Program-made: the position numbers and the translations under genes
Notes under the pieces: model-generated
Databases searched by the model: none
Seen by the model: only the letters and a program-made list of their open reading frames with translations
Told to the model about the DNA's origin: nothing
NCBI GenBank assembly: GCA_963995505.1
Contig: OZ023186.1
Span: 12,779,570-12,843,569 of the forward strand
Length of the DNA: 64,000 nt
Direction: 5' to 3'
Origin: Hypericum androsaemum
Taxonomy: Eukaryota > Streptophyta > Magnoliopsida > Malpighiales > Hypericaceae
Shown here: piece by piece, positions 12,451 to 25,700 of the stretch
How the letters are laid out: the number at the start of each line of letters is the position of its first letter
Numbering within the stretch: position 1 is the first letter of the stretch

Positions 12451-15242
12451 TAAAAGGCAAAAAAAGGTAAGAAAAAGGTAAGAAAAGGAAAAGAAAGGAA
12501 AGAAAATGCAAGATAAGGTAAGATAAGGCAAGAAAAGGTATGAAAAGGAAAGAAAAGGCTATGAAAAGGAAAGAAAAGGCTAAATAAGGCAAGAAAAGGC
12601 AAGATAAGCCAAGAAAAGGAAAGAAAAGGCATGGAAAATGCATGAAAAGGCAAGAAATGGAAAGATAAGGCAAGCAAAGGCAAGAAAAGGGAAGAAAAAG
12701 AAAGAAAAGGCAAGGAAAAGGCAAGATAAGGAAAGAAAAGTCAAAAAAAGGCTAGAAAAGGAATGAAAAGGCAAGAAAAGGAATGAAAAGGCAAGATAAG
12801 GCAAGAAAAGGCAAGAAAAGAAAAGAAAATGCAAGGAAAAGGCAAGATAAGGCAAGAAAAGGCATGGAAAAGGCATGAAAAGGTAAGAAAAGGATAGAAA
12901 AGGCAAGAAAAGGTTCATGAAAAGGTAAGAAAAGGAAAGATAAGGCAAGGAAAAGGCAAGATAAGGGCAAGAAAAGGATAGAAAAGGCAAGAAAAGGCAA
13001 GATAAGCCAAGAAAAGGAAAGAAAAGGCATGGAGAAAATGCATGAAAAGGCAAGAAATGGAAAGATAAGGCAAGCAAAGGCAAGAAAAGGTAAGAAAAGG
13101 AAAGAAAAGGCAAGGAAAAGGCAAGATAAGGAAAGAAAAGTCAAAAAAAGGCTAGAAAAGGCAAGGAAAAGGAATGAAAAGGCAAGATAAGGCAAGAAAA
13201 GGCAAGAAAAGAAAAGAAAAGGCAAGGAAAAGGCAAGATAAGGCAAGAAAAGGCATGGAAAAGGCATGAAAAGGTAAGAAAAGGATAGAAAAGGCAAGAA
13301 AAGGTCATGAAAAGGTAAGAAAAGGAAAGATAAGGCAAGGAAAAGGCAAGATAAGGCAAGAAAAGGATAGAAAAGGCAAGAAAAGGCATAGAAAGGGCAC
13401 GAAAAGGAAAGAAAAGGCAATAAAAAGAAAGAAAAGGCAAGGAAAAGGAATGAAAAGGAAAAAAAAGGATAGAAAAGGCAAGAACAGGAAAGTTAAGGCA
13501 AGGAAAAGGCATGAAAAGGCAAGAAAAGGTATGAAAAGGCAATAAAAGATAAGAAAAGGAAAGAAAAGGTAAGATAAGGCAAGATAAAGTAAGATAAGGC
13601 AAGAAAAGGCAATAAAAGATAAGAAAAGGAAAGAAAAGGCAAGAAAAAGAAAGATAAGGCACGAAAAGGCATAGAAAAGGCATGAAAAGGCAAGAAAAGG
13701 AAAGACAAGGCAAGAAAATGTATGAAAAGGCAAGAAAAGGAAAGACAAGGCAAGAAAAGGCATGAAAAGGGAAAAAAAGGAGAGAAAAGGCAAGGAGAAG
13801 GCAAAAAAATGCAAGATAAGGCAAGATACGGCAAGAAAAAAAAAGGAAATGGCAAGAAAAGGCTTGATAAGGCTAGAAAAGGGGAGATAATGTAAGAAAA
13901 CGTTTTTGGCAAGAAAAGGCAAGAAAAGGCAAGAAAGGCAAGAAAAGGCAAGATAAGGAAAGAAAAGTCAAGATAAGGGTAGAAAAGACAAGAAAAGACA
14001 AGGAAAAGGCATAAAAAGGAAAGAAAAGGCATGAAAAGGTAAGAAAAGGCAAGATAAGGCAAGAAAAGTATAGAAAAGGCAAGATAAGGCAAGAAAAGGA
14101 AAGAAAAGGCATTGAAAAGGCAAGAAATGGAAAGATAAGGCAAGAAAAGGAAAGCAAAGGCAATATAAGACAAGAAAAGGCAAGGAAAAGGCAATATAAG
14201 GAATGAAAAGGAAAGAAAAGGCAAGGAAAAGGCAAGAAAAGGCATAAAAAAGGTAAGAAAAGGTAAGAAAAGGCATTGAAAAGGCAAGAAAAGGCAAGAA
14301 AAGGCAAGAAAAGGCAAGATAAGGATAGAAAAGGAAAGAAAAGACAAGAAAAGGCAAGAAAAGGATAGAAAAGGAAAGAAAAGGCAAGAAAAGGCAAGGA
14401 AAACAAATGAAAAGGAAAGAAAAGGAAAGAAAAAGCAAGAAAAGGCTAGGAAAGGCAAGGAAAAGGCATGAAAAGGCAAGCAAAGTAAAAAAAAGGTAAG
14501 AAAAGGCAAGATAAGGCAAGAAAAGAAAAGAAAAGGCAAGATAAGGCAAGAAAAGGTATGGAAAAGGCATGAAAAGGAAAGATATGGCAAGAAAAGGCAT
14601 GAAAAGGCAAGAAAAGGAAAGAAAAGGCAAGGAAAAGGCAAGAAAATGCAAGATAAGGCAAGATACGACAAGAAAAGGAAAGGAAAAGGCATGAAAAGGG
14701 AAGATAAGGTAAGAAAAGGCAAGATAAGGAATGAAAAGGCAAGAAAAGGCATGAAAAGGAAAGAAAAGGCTAGAGAAGGCAAGATAAGGCAAGAAAAGGC
14801 AAGATAAGGCAAGAAAAGGAAAGAAAAGGCATGGAAAATGCATGAAAAGGCAAGAAAAGGAAAGATAAGGCAAGAAAAGGCATGAAAAGGCAAGGAAAAG
14901 GTAAGAAAATACAAGATAAGGCAAGAAAAGGAAAGATAAGGCAAGGAAAAGGCATGAAAAGGCAAGAAAAGGTAAGATTAGGCAAGATAAAGCAAGACAA
15001 GGCAAGATAAGGCAAGTAAAGGCAATAAAAGATAAGAAAAGGAAAGAAAAGGCAAGAAAAAGATAGAAAAGGCAAGAAAAGGCATTGAAAAGGCATGAAA
15101 AGGCAAGAAAAGGAAAGACAAGGCAAGAAAAGGCATGAAAAGGAAAGAAAAGGAAAGAAAAGGCAAGGAGAAGGAGAAAAATGTAAGATAAGGCAAGATA
15201 CGGCAAGAAAAGAAAAGGAAAAGGCAAGAAAAGGCAAGAAAA

Positions 15243-15358
15243 GGCTTGATAAGGCTAGAAAAGGGGAGATAATATAAGAAAAAGTTTTTTGGCAAGAAAA
15301 GGCTTGATAAGGCTAGAAAAGGGGAGATAATATAAGAAAAAGTTTTTTGGCAAGAAAA
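15243..15358 (+). repeat. 58-bp exact direct duplication of the marker box
   Basis: Positions 15243-15300 and 15301-15358 are the same 58-base segment, starting GGCTTGATAAGG and ending GGCAAGAAAA. Each copy contains the marker with a six-T run. This is the only place where two markers are adjacent. Identity of all 58 bases points to a very recent slippage or unequal exchange, or to an assembly or read-error effect. Confidence 0.85.
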
Positions 15359-18300
15359 GGCAAGAAAAGGCATGAAAAGGCAAGAAAGGGCAAGAAAAGG
15401 CAAGATCAGGAAAGAAAAGTCAAGATAAGGGTAGAAAAGATAAGAAAAGGCAAGGAAGAGGCCTAAAAAGGCAAGCAAATGCATGAAAAGCTAAGAAAAG
15501 GCAAGATAAGGCAAGAAAAGGATAGAAAAGGCAAGATAAAGCAAGAAAAGGAAAAAAAGGCATTGAAAAGGTAAGAAAAGGAAAGATAAGGCAAGAAAAG
15601 GCAATATAAAACAAGAAAAGGCAAGGAAAAGGCAATATAAGGAATGAAAAGGAAAGAAAAGGCAAGGAAAAGGCAAAAAAAGGCTTGAAAAGGTAAGAAA
15701 AGGCAAGAAAAGGCAAGAAAAGGCAAGAAAAAAGCAAGAAAAGGCAAGATAAGGATAGAAAAGGTAAGAAAAGGATAGAAAAGGAAAGAAAAGGAATGAA
15801 AAGGCAAAAAAAGGAAAGAAAAAGCAAGAAAAGGCAAGGAAATGCATGAAAAGGCAAGATAATTTAAGAAAAGGCAAGAAAAGGAAAGAAAAGGCAAGAA
15901 AAGGTATGAAAAGGCAAGAAAAGGAAAGAAAAGGCAAGGAAAAGGCAAGAAAATGCATGACAAGGCAAGATACGACAAGAAAAGGAAAGGAAAAGGCATG
16001 AAAAGGGAAGATAAGGTAAGAAAAGGCAAGATAAGGAATGAAAAGGCAAGAAAAGGCAGAAAAAGGTAAGAAAAGTCTAGATAAGGCAAGATAAGGCGAG
16101 ATAGGCAAGAAAAGGAAAGAAAAGGCATGGAAAATGCATGAAAAGGCAAGAAAAGGAAAGATAAGGCAAGAAAAGGCATGAAAAGGCAAGAAAAGGAAAG
16201 AAAATGCAAGGAAAAGGCAAGAAAATGCAAGATAAGGCAAGATACGACAAGAAAAAGAAAGGAGAAGGCATGAAAAGGCAAGAAAAGGAAAGAAAAGGAT
16301 AGAAAAGGCTTGATAAGGCAAGAAAATGGAAGATAAGGTAAGAAAAGGAAAGATAAGGAATGAAAAGAAAAAATAAGGCAAGAAAAGGCAATAAAAGGCA
16401 TGAATCGGCAAGAAAGAGCAAGAAAAGGCAAGATAAGGAAAGAAAAGTCAAAAAAAGGTTAGAAAAGGCAAGGAAAAGGAATGAAAAGGGAAGAAAAGGA
16501 AATATAAGGCAAGAATAGGAATGTGAAGGCAAGATAAGGCAAGAAAAGGCAAGGAAAAGGCAAGATAAGGCAAGAAAATGCAAGAAAAAGGCATGAAAAG
16601 GAAAGAAAAGGATAGAAAAGGTAAGAAAAGGTCAAGAAAAGGAAAGAAAAGGAAAGATAAGGCAAGGAAAGGATAGAAAAGACTAGAAAAGGCAAAGAAA
16701 GGGCACGAAAAGGAAAGAAAAGGCAATAATGAGAATGAAAAGGCAAGGAAAATGAATGAAAAGGAAAAAAAGGATAGAAAAGGCAAGAAAAGGAAAGATA
16801 AGGTAAGATAAGGTAAGATAAGGCAAGATAAAGGAAGACAAGGCAAGATAAGGCAAGAAAAGGCAATAAAAGAAAAGAAAAGGCAAGAAAAAGAAAGATA
16901 AGGCATAGAAAAGGCATGAAAAGGCAAGAAAAGGAAAGACAAGGCAAGAAAAGGTATGAAAAGGCAAGAAAAGGAAAGACAAGGCAAGAAAAGGTATGAA
17001 AAGGCAAGAAAAGGAAAGACAAGGCAAGAAAAGGCATGAAAAGGCAAGAAAAGGAAAGAAAAGGCAAGGAGAAGGCAAAAAATGCAAGAAAAGGCTTGAT
17101 AAGGCTAGAAAAGGGGAGATAATGTAAGAAAAAGTTTTTGGCAAGAAAAGGCAAGATAAGGCAAGAAAAGGCATGAAAAGGCAAGAAAGGGCAAGAAAAG
17201 GCAAGACAAGGAAAGAAAAGTCAAGATAAGGGTAGAAAAGACAAGAAAAGGCAAGGAAAAGGCATAAAAAGGCATGAAAAGGCATGAAAAGGTAAGAAAA
17301 GGCATGATAAGGCAAGAAAAGAATAGAAAAGGCATGATAAAGCAAGAAAAGAAAAGAAAAGGCATTGAAAAGGTAAGAAAAGGAAAGAGAAGGCAAGAAA
17401 AGGCAATATAAGACAAGAAAAGGCAAGGAAAAGGCAATATAAGGAATGAAAAGGATAGAAAAAGCAAGGAAAATGCATGAAAAGGTAAGAAAAGGAAAGA
17501 AAAGGCAAGAAAAGGATAGAAAACGCAAGATAAGGCAAGAAAAGGCAAGAAAAGGAAAGAAAAGGCATTGAAAAGGCAAGAAAAGGTAAGAAAAGGAAAG
17601 GAAAGGCAAGAAAAAGGCAAGAAAAGGCAAGATAAGGATAGAAAAGGAAAGAAAAGGCAAGAAAAGGCAAGAAAAGGATAGAAAAGGAAAGAAAAGGCAA
17701 GGAAAAGGAATGAAAAGGCAAAAAAAGGAAAGAAAAAGAAAGAAAAGGCAAGGAAAGGCAAGGAAAAGGCATGAAAAGGCAAGCAAAGTCAAAAAAAAGG
17801 CAAGAACGGCAAGATAAGGCAAGAAAAGGCAAGAAAAGAAAAGAAAAGGCAAGACAAGGCAAGAAAAGGTATGGAAAAAGCATGAAAAGCAAAGATATGG
17901 CAAGAAAAGGCATGAAAAGGCAAGAAAAGGAAAGAAAAGGTAAGAAAATGCAAGATAAGGCAAGATACGACAAGAAAAGGAAAGGAAAAGGCATGAAAAG
18001 GGAAGATAAAGTAAGAAAAGGCAAGATAAGGAATGAAATGGCAAGAAAAGGCAGGAAAAGGAAAGAAAAGGCTAGAAAAGGCAAGATATGGTAAGAAAAG
18101 GCAAGATAAGGCAATAAAAGGAAACAAAAGGCATGGAAAATGCATGAAAAGGCAAGAAAAGGAAAGATAAGGCATGAAAAGGCAAGAAAAGGAAAGAAAA
18201 GGCAAGGAAAAGGCTAGATAAGACAAGAAAAGGAAAGAAAAGGCTTGATAAGGCAAGAAAAGGGAAGATAAGGTAAGAAAAGGGAAGATAAGGAATGAAA

Positions 18301-20589
18301 AGGCAAAATAAGGCAAAAAAAGGCAATAAAAGGCATGAATCGGCAAGAAAGAGCAAGAAAAAGCAAGATAAGGAAAAAAAAAGTAAAAAAAGGCTAGAAA
18401 ATGCAAGGAAAAGGAATGAAAAGGGAAGAAAAGGAAATACAAGGCAAGAAAAGGAATGAAAAGGCAAGATAAGGCAAGAAAAGGAAAGAAAAGGCAATGA
18501 AAAGGCAAGATAAGGCAAGAAAAGGCAAGGAAAATGCATGAAAAGGCAAGAAAAGAAAAGGCAAGAAAAGGATAGAAAAGGCAAGAAAAGGTCAAGAAAG
18601 GTAAGAAAAGGAAAGATAAGGCAAGGAAAAGGCAAGATAAGGCAATAAATGGATAGAAAAGGCAAGAAATGGCAAAGAAAGGGCACGAAAATGAAAGAAA
18701 AGGCAATAAAAACAAAGAAAAGGCAAGGAAAAGGCAAGAAAAGGAAAGATAAGGGAAGAAAAAGGCATGAAAAGGCAAGAAAAGGCAATAAAAGATAAGA
18801 AAAGGAAAGAAAAGGCAAGAAAAAGAAAGATAAGGCAAGAAAAGGCATAGAAAAGGGCATGAAAAGGCAAGAAAAGGAAAGACAAGGCAAGAAAAAGTAT
18901 GAAAAGGCAAGAAAAGGAAAGACAAGGCAAGAAAAGGCATGAAAAGGCAAGAAAAGGAAAGTAAAGGCAAGGAGAAGGCAAAAAAATGCAAGATAAGGCA
19001 AGATATGGCAAGAAAAGGCAAGAACAGGCAAGAAAAGGCTTGATAAGTCTAGAAAAGGGGAGATAATGTAAGAAAAAGTTTTTGGCAAGAAAAGGAAAGA
19101 TAAGGCAAGAAAAGGCATGAAAAGGCAAGAAAGGGCGAGAAAAGGCAAGATAAGGAAAGAAAAGTCAAGATAAGGGTAGAAAAGACAAGAAAAAACAAGA
19201 AAAGGCATAAAAAGGCATGAAAAGGTAAGAAAAGGCAAGATAAGGCAAGAAAAGGATAGAAAAGGCAAGATAAGGGAAGAAAAGGCAAGAAAAGGCATTG
19301 AAAAGGCAAGAAAAGGAAAGATAAGGCAAGAAAAGGCAAGAAAAGGCAATATAAGATAAGAAAAGGCAAGGAAAAGGCAATATAAGGAATGAAAAGTAAA
19401 GAAAAGGCAAGGAAAAGGCAAGAAAAGGCATGAAAGGGTAAGAAAAGGCAAGATATGGCAAGAAAAGGCAAGAAAAGGATAGAAAAGGCAAGAAAAGGCA
19501 AGATAAGGCAAGAAAAGTAAAGAAAATGCATTGAAAAGGCAAGAAAAGGTAAGAAAAGGCATGAATAGGAAACAAAAAGGCAAGAAAAGGCAAGATAAGG
19601 ATAGAAAAGGAAAGAAAAGGCAAGAAAAGGCAAGAAAAGGGTAGAAAAGGAAAGAAAAGCCAAGAAAAGGAAAGAAAAAGGAATGAAAAGGCAAAAAAAG
19701 GAAAGAAAAAGCAAGAAAAGGCAAAGAAAGGCAAGGAAAAGGCATGAAAAGGCAAGCAAAGTCAAAAAAAGGTAAGAAAAGGCAAGGTAAGGCAAGAAAA
19801 GGCAAGAAAAGAAAAGAAAAGGTAAGATAAGGCAAGAAAAGGCAAGATAAGGCAAGATAAGGTATGGAAAAGGCATGAAAAGGAAAGATATGGCAAGAAA
19901 ATTCATGAAAAGGCAAGAAAAGGAAAGAAAAGGCAAGGAAAAGGCAAGAAAATGCAAGATAAGGCAAGATACGACAAGAAAAGGAAAGGAAAAGGCATGA
20001 AAAGGGAAGATAAGGTAAGAAAAGGAAAGATAAGGAATGAAAAGGCAAGAAAAGGAAGAAAAAGGAAAGAAAGGGCTAGATAAGGCAATATAAGGCAAGA
20101 AAAGGCAAGATAAGGCAAGAAAAGGAAAGAAAAGGCATGGAAAATGCATGAAAAGGCAAGAAAAGAAAAGATAAGGCAAGAAAAGGCATGAAAAGGAAAG
20201 AAAAGGCAAGAAAAGCCTAGAAAAGGCAAGGAAAAGGAATGAAAAGGGAAGAAAATTAAATATAAGGCAAGAAAAGGAATGAAAAGGCAAGATAAGGCAA
20301 GAAAAGGAAAGAAAAGGCAAGAAAAGGCAAGGAAAAGGCAAGATAAGGTAAGAAAAAGGAAAGAAAAAGGCATGAAAAGACAAGAAAAGGATAGAAAAGG
20401 CAAGAAAAGGTCAAGAAAAGGTAAAAAAAGGAAAGATAAGGCAAGGAAAAGGCAAGATAAGGCAAGAAAAGGCAGTAAAAGGCAAAGAAAGGGCACGAAA
20501 AGGATAGAAAATGCAATAAAATGAAAGAAAATGCAAGGAAAAGGAATGAAAAGGAAAAAAAAGGATAGAAAAGGCAAGAAAAGGAAAGA

Positions 20590-21510
20590 TAAGGCAAGGA
20601 AAAGGCATGAAAAGGCAAGGAAAGGCAAGATAAGGAAAGAAAAGTCAAGATAAGGGTAGAAAAGACAAGAAAAGGCAAGAAAAAGGAAATAAACGACAAC
20701 AAAAGGCAAGATCAGGCAAGAAAAGGAAAGAATAAGCAAGGAATAGGAAAGAAAAGAAAAGGCAGGGAAAAAGCATGAAAAGGCAAGAAAAGGGTAAGAA
20801 AAGGTAAGATGAGGCAGTATAAGGCCAAAAAAGGAAAGAAAAGGAAAGAAAAGGAAAGAAAAGGCAAGATAAGGAAAGAAAAGGAAAGATAACCAAAGAA
20901 AAGGCAAGAAAAGGCAAGGAAAGGAAAGAAAAGGCAATAAAAAAAGAAAAGGCTCGAAAAAGGAATGACAAGAAAAAAAAGGAAAGAAAAAGCAAGAAAA
21001 GGCAAGAAAAGGTAAGGAAAAGGCATGAAAAGGCAAGGAAAAGGCAAGGAAAGGAAAGAAAAGGCAAGATAAGGCAAGAAAAGGCAAGAAAAGGCAAGAA
21101 AAGATAAGAAAAGGAAAGAAAAGGCAAGAAAGGGTAAGGAAAAGGCATGAAAGGCAAGAAAAGGTAAGGAAAAGGCAAGAAAGGCAAGAAAAGGCAAGAA
21201 AAGGAAAGAAAAGGCAAGAAAAGGAAAGAAAAGGCAAGAAAAGGCATGGAAAAGGCAATATAAGACAAGAAAAGGCAAGGAAAAGGCAATATAAGACAAG
21301 AAAAGGCAAGGAAAAGGCATGAAAAGGAAAGAAAAGGAAAGAAATGGCAAGAAAAAGGCAAGATAAGTAAAGACATGGAAAGAAAAGGATATAAAAGGAA
21401 AGAAAATGCAAGAAAAAGGAATGAAAAGGCAAAAAAAGGAGAGAAAAAGCAAGAAAAGGCAGGGAAAGGCAAGGAAAAGGCATGAAAAGGCATGAAAAGG
21501 CAAGGAAAGG
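20590..21510 (+). repeat. Variant satellite block, copy 2 (related to 11540-12450)
   Basis: This is the second copy of the variant block. It has the same sequence of rare words as the first copy and is slightly cleaner in places; for example 20830-20860 holds extra regular GGAAAGAAAA units. It sits just beyond the last ~1.9-kb marker (19057), where the regular higher-order pattern fades. The pair is useful for ordering duplication events in the array. Confidence 0.75.
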
Positions 21511-22768
21511 CATTAAAAGGCAAAAAAAGGTAAGAAAAGGCAAGAAAAGGAAAGAAAAGGAAAGAAAATGCAAGATAAGGTAAGATAAGGCAAGATAAGG
21601 CAAGAAAAGACAAGAAAAGGAAAGGAAAAGCAAGAAAAGCAAAGATAAGGCAAGAAAATGCATGAAAAGGTAAGAAAACGAAAAAAATGCAAGGAAAAGG
21701 AAAGATAAAGGCATGAAAAGGCAAGAAAAGGTTTGATAAGGAAAGGAATGGCAAGAAAAGGCAAGAAAAAGGCATTAAAAAGAAAGAAAAGGTAAGAAAA
21801 GGCAAGGAAAAGGAATGAAAAGGGAAAATTGGAAAAAAATGGCAAGAAAAGGAAAGAAAAGGAAAGGAAAAGGAATGAAAAGGCAAAAAAAGCAATAAAA
21901 AGGCAACAAAAGGAAAGAAAGGGCAAGGAAAAGGAAAGGCAAGATAAGGTAAGAAAAGGCAAAAAAGGATGGAAAAAGAAAGAAAAGGCAAGAAAAAAGC
22001 ATGAACAGGAACGAAAAGGCAAGAAAAGGAAAGGAAAAGGAATAAAAAGGCAAAAAAAGGAATGAAAAGGTAAGAAAACACAAGAAAAAGGCAAGAAAAG
22101 GTATGAAAAGTTATGAAAAGGCAAGATAAGGCAATAAAAGGAAAGAAAAAGCAAGATAAGATAATAAAAGGAAAGAAAAAGCAAGATAAGGCAAGATAAG
22201 GGAAGAAAAGACAAGATAAGGAAAGAAAAGGCATGAAAAGGCAAGAAAAGGTAAGAAAAGGCAAGAAAAGGCAGGGGAAAGGCATGAAAAAGTAAGAAGA
22301 TGAATGATAAGGTAAGAAAAGGCATGAAAAGGCTAGAAAGGGAAAGGCAAGGCCAGGAAAAGGCAAGAAAATGCAAAATAAGACAAGATACGGCAAGAAA
22401 AGGAAAGGAAAAGGCATGAAAAGACAAGAAAAGGCTTCATAAGGCAAGATAAGGTAAGAAACATCAAGATAAGGAATGAAAAGTTAAAATAAGGCAAGAT
22501 AAGGCAAGAAAAGGAATGAAAAGGCTAGAGAGGGCAAGATAAGGCAAGATAAGGCAAGAGAGGGCAATATAAGGTAAGAAAAGACAAGAAAAGGTAAGAA
22601 AAGGCAAGAAAAAGGAAAGAAAAAGCAAGAAAAGGCAAGGAATATGCAAGAAAAGGCCAGATAAGGCAAGAAAAGGAATGAAAAGGCAAGAAAAGGCAAG
22701 GAAAAGGCATGAAAAGGCAAGAAAAGGCAAGAAAAGGTAAGAAAAGGTAAGAAAAGGCAAGATAAGGC

Positions 22769-25700
22769 AAGAAAAGGAAAGAAAATGAAAGATAAGGCAA
22801 GATAAGGCAAGAAAAGGCAAGATAATGAAAGAAAAGGCAAGAAAAGGCATGGAAAAGGCATGAAAAGGTAAGAAGATGAAAGATAAGGCATGAAAAGGCA
22901 TGAAAAGGAAAGACAAGGCAAGGAAAAAGCAAGAAAATACAAGATAAGGCAAGATACGGCAAGAAAAGGAAAGGAAAAGGCATGAAAAGGAAAGAAAAAG
23001 TAAGAAAAGGCTTGATAAGGATAGATAAGGTAAGAAATGGCAAGATAAGGCAAGAAAAGGCATGAAAAGGCTAGAGAGGGCAAGATAAGGTAAGAAATGA
23101 TAAGAAAAGGTGAGAAAAGGCTAAAAAAGGAAAGAAAAAGCAAGAAAAGGCAAGGAAAAAGCAAGAAAAAGCAAGAAAAGGCAAGGAAAATGCAAGAAAG
23201 GGAACGATAAGGCAAGAAAAGGAAAGATAAGGCAAGAAAAGATAAGGAAAAGGCAAAAAAAAGGAAAGAAAAGGCAAGGAAAAGGCATGAAAAGCCAAGA
23301 AAAGGATAGAAAAGGCAAGAAAAGGAAAGAAAAGGAAAGAAAAAGCAAGATAAGGAAAGAAAAGGCAATAAAAAGAAATAAAAGGCACGGAAAAGGAATG
23401 AAAAGGCAAAAAAAGGAAAGAAAAAACAAGAAAAGGAAAGAAAAGGCAAGGAAAAGGCATTAAAAGGCAAAAAAAGGTAAGAAAAGGCAAGAAAAGGAAA
23501 GAAAAGGCAAGTTAAGGCAAGAAAAGGCAAGAAAAGACAAGAAAAGGAAAGAAAAGGCAAGAAAAGGAAAAAAAGGCAAGGAAAAGGCAAGATAAATGCG
23601 TGAAAATGCAAGAAAAGGATAGGTAAGGCAAGAAAAGGCAAGAAAAAGGCATGAAAAAGAAAGAAAAGGTAAGAAAAGGCAAGGAAAAGGAATGAAAAGG
23701 AAAAAAAAGGCAAGAAAAGGAAAGAAAAGGAAAGGAAAAGGAATGAAAAGGCAAAAAAAGGAATAAAAAGGCAAGGAAAAGGCATGAAAAGGAAAGAAAA
23801 GGCATGAAAAGGAAAAAAAGGGCAAGGAAAAGGAATGAAAAGGTAAGAAAAGGCAAGACAAGGTAAGAAAGGGTAAAAAAGGATAGAAAAAGAAAGAAAA
23901 GGCAAGAAAAAAGCATGAACAGGAAAGAAAAGGCAAGAAAAGGAAAGAAAAGAAAAGGAAAAGGAACGAAAAGGCAAAAAAAGGAATAAAAAGGCAAGAA
24001 AAGGCAAGAAAAAGGCAAGAAAAGGTAAGAAAATGTAAGAAAAGGCAAGACAAGGCAATAAAAGGAAAGAAAATGCAAGATAAGGCAATATAAGGGAAGA
24101 AAAGGCAAGATAAGGAAAGAAAAGGCAAAAAAAACAAGGAAAAGGCACGAAAAGGTAAGAAGATGAATGATAAGGCAAGAAAAGGCAAGAAAAGGCAAGA
24201 AAAAGAAAGGCAAGGCCAGGAAAAGGCAAGAAAATGCAAAATAAGACAAGTTACGACAAGAAAAGGAAAGGAAAAGGCATGAAAAGACAAGAAAAGGCTT
24301 CATAAGGAAAGATAAGGTAAGAAACGTCAAGATAACGAATGAAAAGGCAAAATAAGGCAAGAAAAGGCAAGATAAGGCTAGAAAAGGAATAAAAAGGCTA
24401 GAGAGGGCAAGATAAGGCAAGAGAGGGCAAGATAAGGTAAGAAAAGATTAGAAAAGGTAAGAAAAGGCAAGAAAAAGGAAAGAAAAGGCAAGAAAAGGCA
24501 AGGAAAATGCAAGAAAATGCAAGATAAGGCAAAAAAAAGGCAAGATAAGGTAAGAAAAGGCAAGAAAAGGTAAGAAAAGGCAAGATAAAGCAAGAAAAGG
24601 AAAGATAAGAAAAGAAAAGGCAAGAAAAGTTAAGGAAAGGAAAGGGCAAGAAAAGGAAAGGAAAGAAAAGAAAAGGAAAAGGAATGAAAAGCTAAGAAAA
24701 GGTTAGAAAAGTCAAGATAAGGCAAGAAACGGCAAGAAAAGGAAATAAAAGGCAAGATAAGGCAAGATAAGGCAAGAAAAGACAAGATAAGGCAAGAAAA
24801 GCATTGAACAGGAAAGAAAAGGAAAGATAAGGCAAGAAAAGCCATGAAAAGGCATGAAAAGGAAAGAAAAGGCAAGCAAAAGGCAAAAAAAGGAAAGAAA
24901 AGACAAGGAAAATGCATGAAAAGGCAAGAAAAGGCAAGAAAAGGCATGGAAAAGGCATGAAAATGCAAGAAAAGGATAGATAAGGCAAGAAAAGGCATTA
25001 AAAGGCATGAAAAGGAAAGAAAAGGCAAGGAAAAGGCAAGAAAATGTAAGATAAGGCAAGATACGGAAAGAAAAGTAAAGGAAAAGGCATAAAAAGGAAA
25101 GAAAAGGCAAGATAAGGAAAGAAAAGGCAAGATAGGGAAAGAAAAGGGAAGATATGGTAAGAAAAGGTAAGAAAAGGTAAGAAAAGGTAAGAAAAGGCAA
25201 GAAAAGGAAAGAAAATGAAAGATAAGGCAAGATAAGGCAAGAAAAGGCAAGATAATGAAAGAAAAGGCAAGAAAAGGCATGGAAAAGGCATGAAAAGGTA
25301 AGAAGATGAAAGATAAGGCATGAAAAGGCATGAAAAGGAAAGACAAGGCAAGGAAAAAGCAAGAAAATACAAGATAAGGCAAGATACGGCAAGAAAAGGA
25401 AAGGAAAAGGCATGAAAAGGAAAGAAAAAGTAAGAAAAGGCTTGATAAGGATAGATAAGGTAAGAAATGGCAAGATAAGGCAAGAAAAGGCATGAAAAGG
25501 CTAGAGAGGGCAAGATAAGGTAAGAAATGATAAGAAAAGGTGAGAAAAGGCTAAAAAAGGAAAGAAAAAGCAAGAAAAGGCAAGGAAAAAGCAAGAAAAA
25601 GCAAGAAAAGGCAAGGAAAATGCAAGAAAGGGAACGATAAGGCAAGAAAAGGAAAGATAAGGCAAGAAAAGATAAGGAAAAGGCAAAAAAAAGGAAAGAA

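Larger units (their letters stand above)
301..19085 (+). repeat. ~1.9-kb higher-order repeat with a palindromic marker
   Basis: A conserved box of about 30 bases (GGGGAGATAAT, then GTAAGAAAA, then C/A-GTTTTTGG) recurs near 301, 2171, 4188, 6105, 7573, 9402, 11279, 13881, 15263, 15321, 17113 and 19057. Apart from one doubled copy, spacing is mostly 1.8-2.0 kb, with outliers near 1.4 and 2.6 kb. It is almost the only place in the array with a T-run. It is preceded by GGCTTGATAAGGCTAGAAAA and followed by ordinary units. Secondary markers such as GCAAGATACG recur about every 1 kb, so each higher-order unit may hold two sub-blocks. This shows that the block expanded in ~1.9-kb modules, not only by slippage of 10-base units. 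Boundaries of individual modules cannot be fixed by eye. Confidence 0.8.

Noticed and set aside
2712..20524. Plus-strand Lys/Arg/Glu/Gln-rich ORFs (60-107 residues) that look like basic DNA-binding proteins
   Set aside because: They are direct translations of the purine strand of the satellite (KARKGKKRQE-type period) and end wherever TAA or TAG appears in a variant unit.
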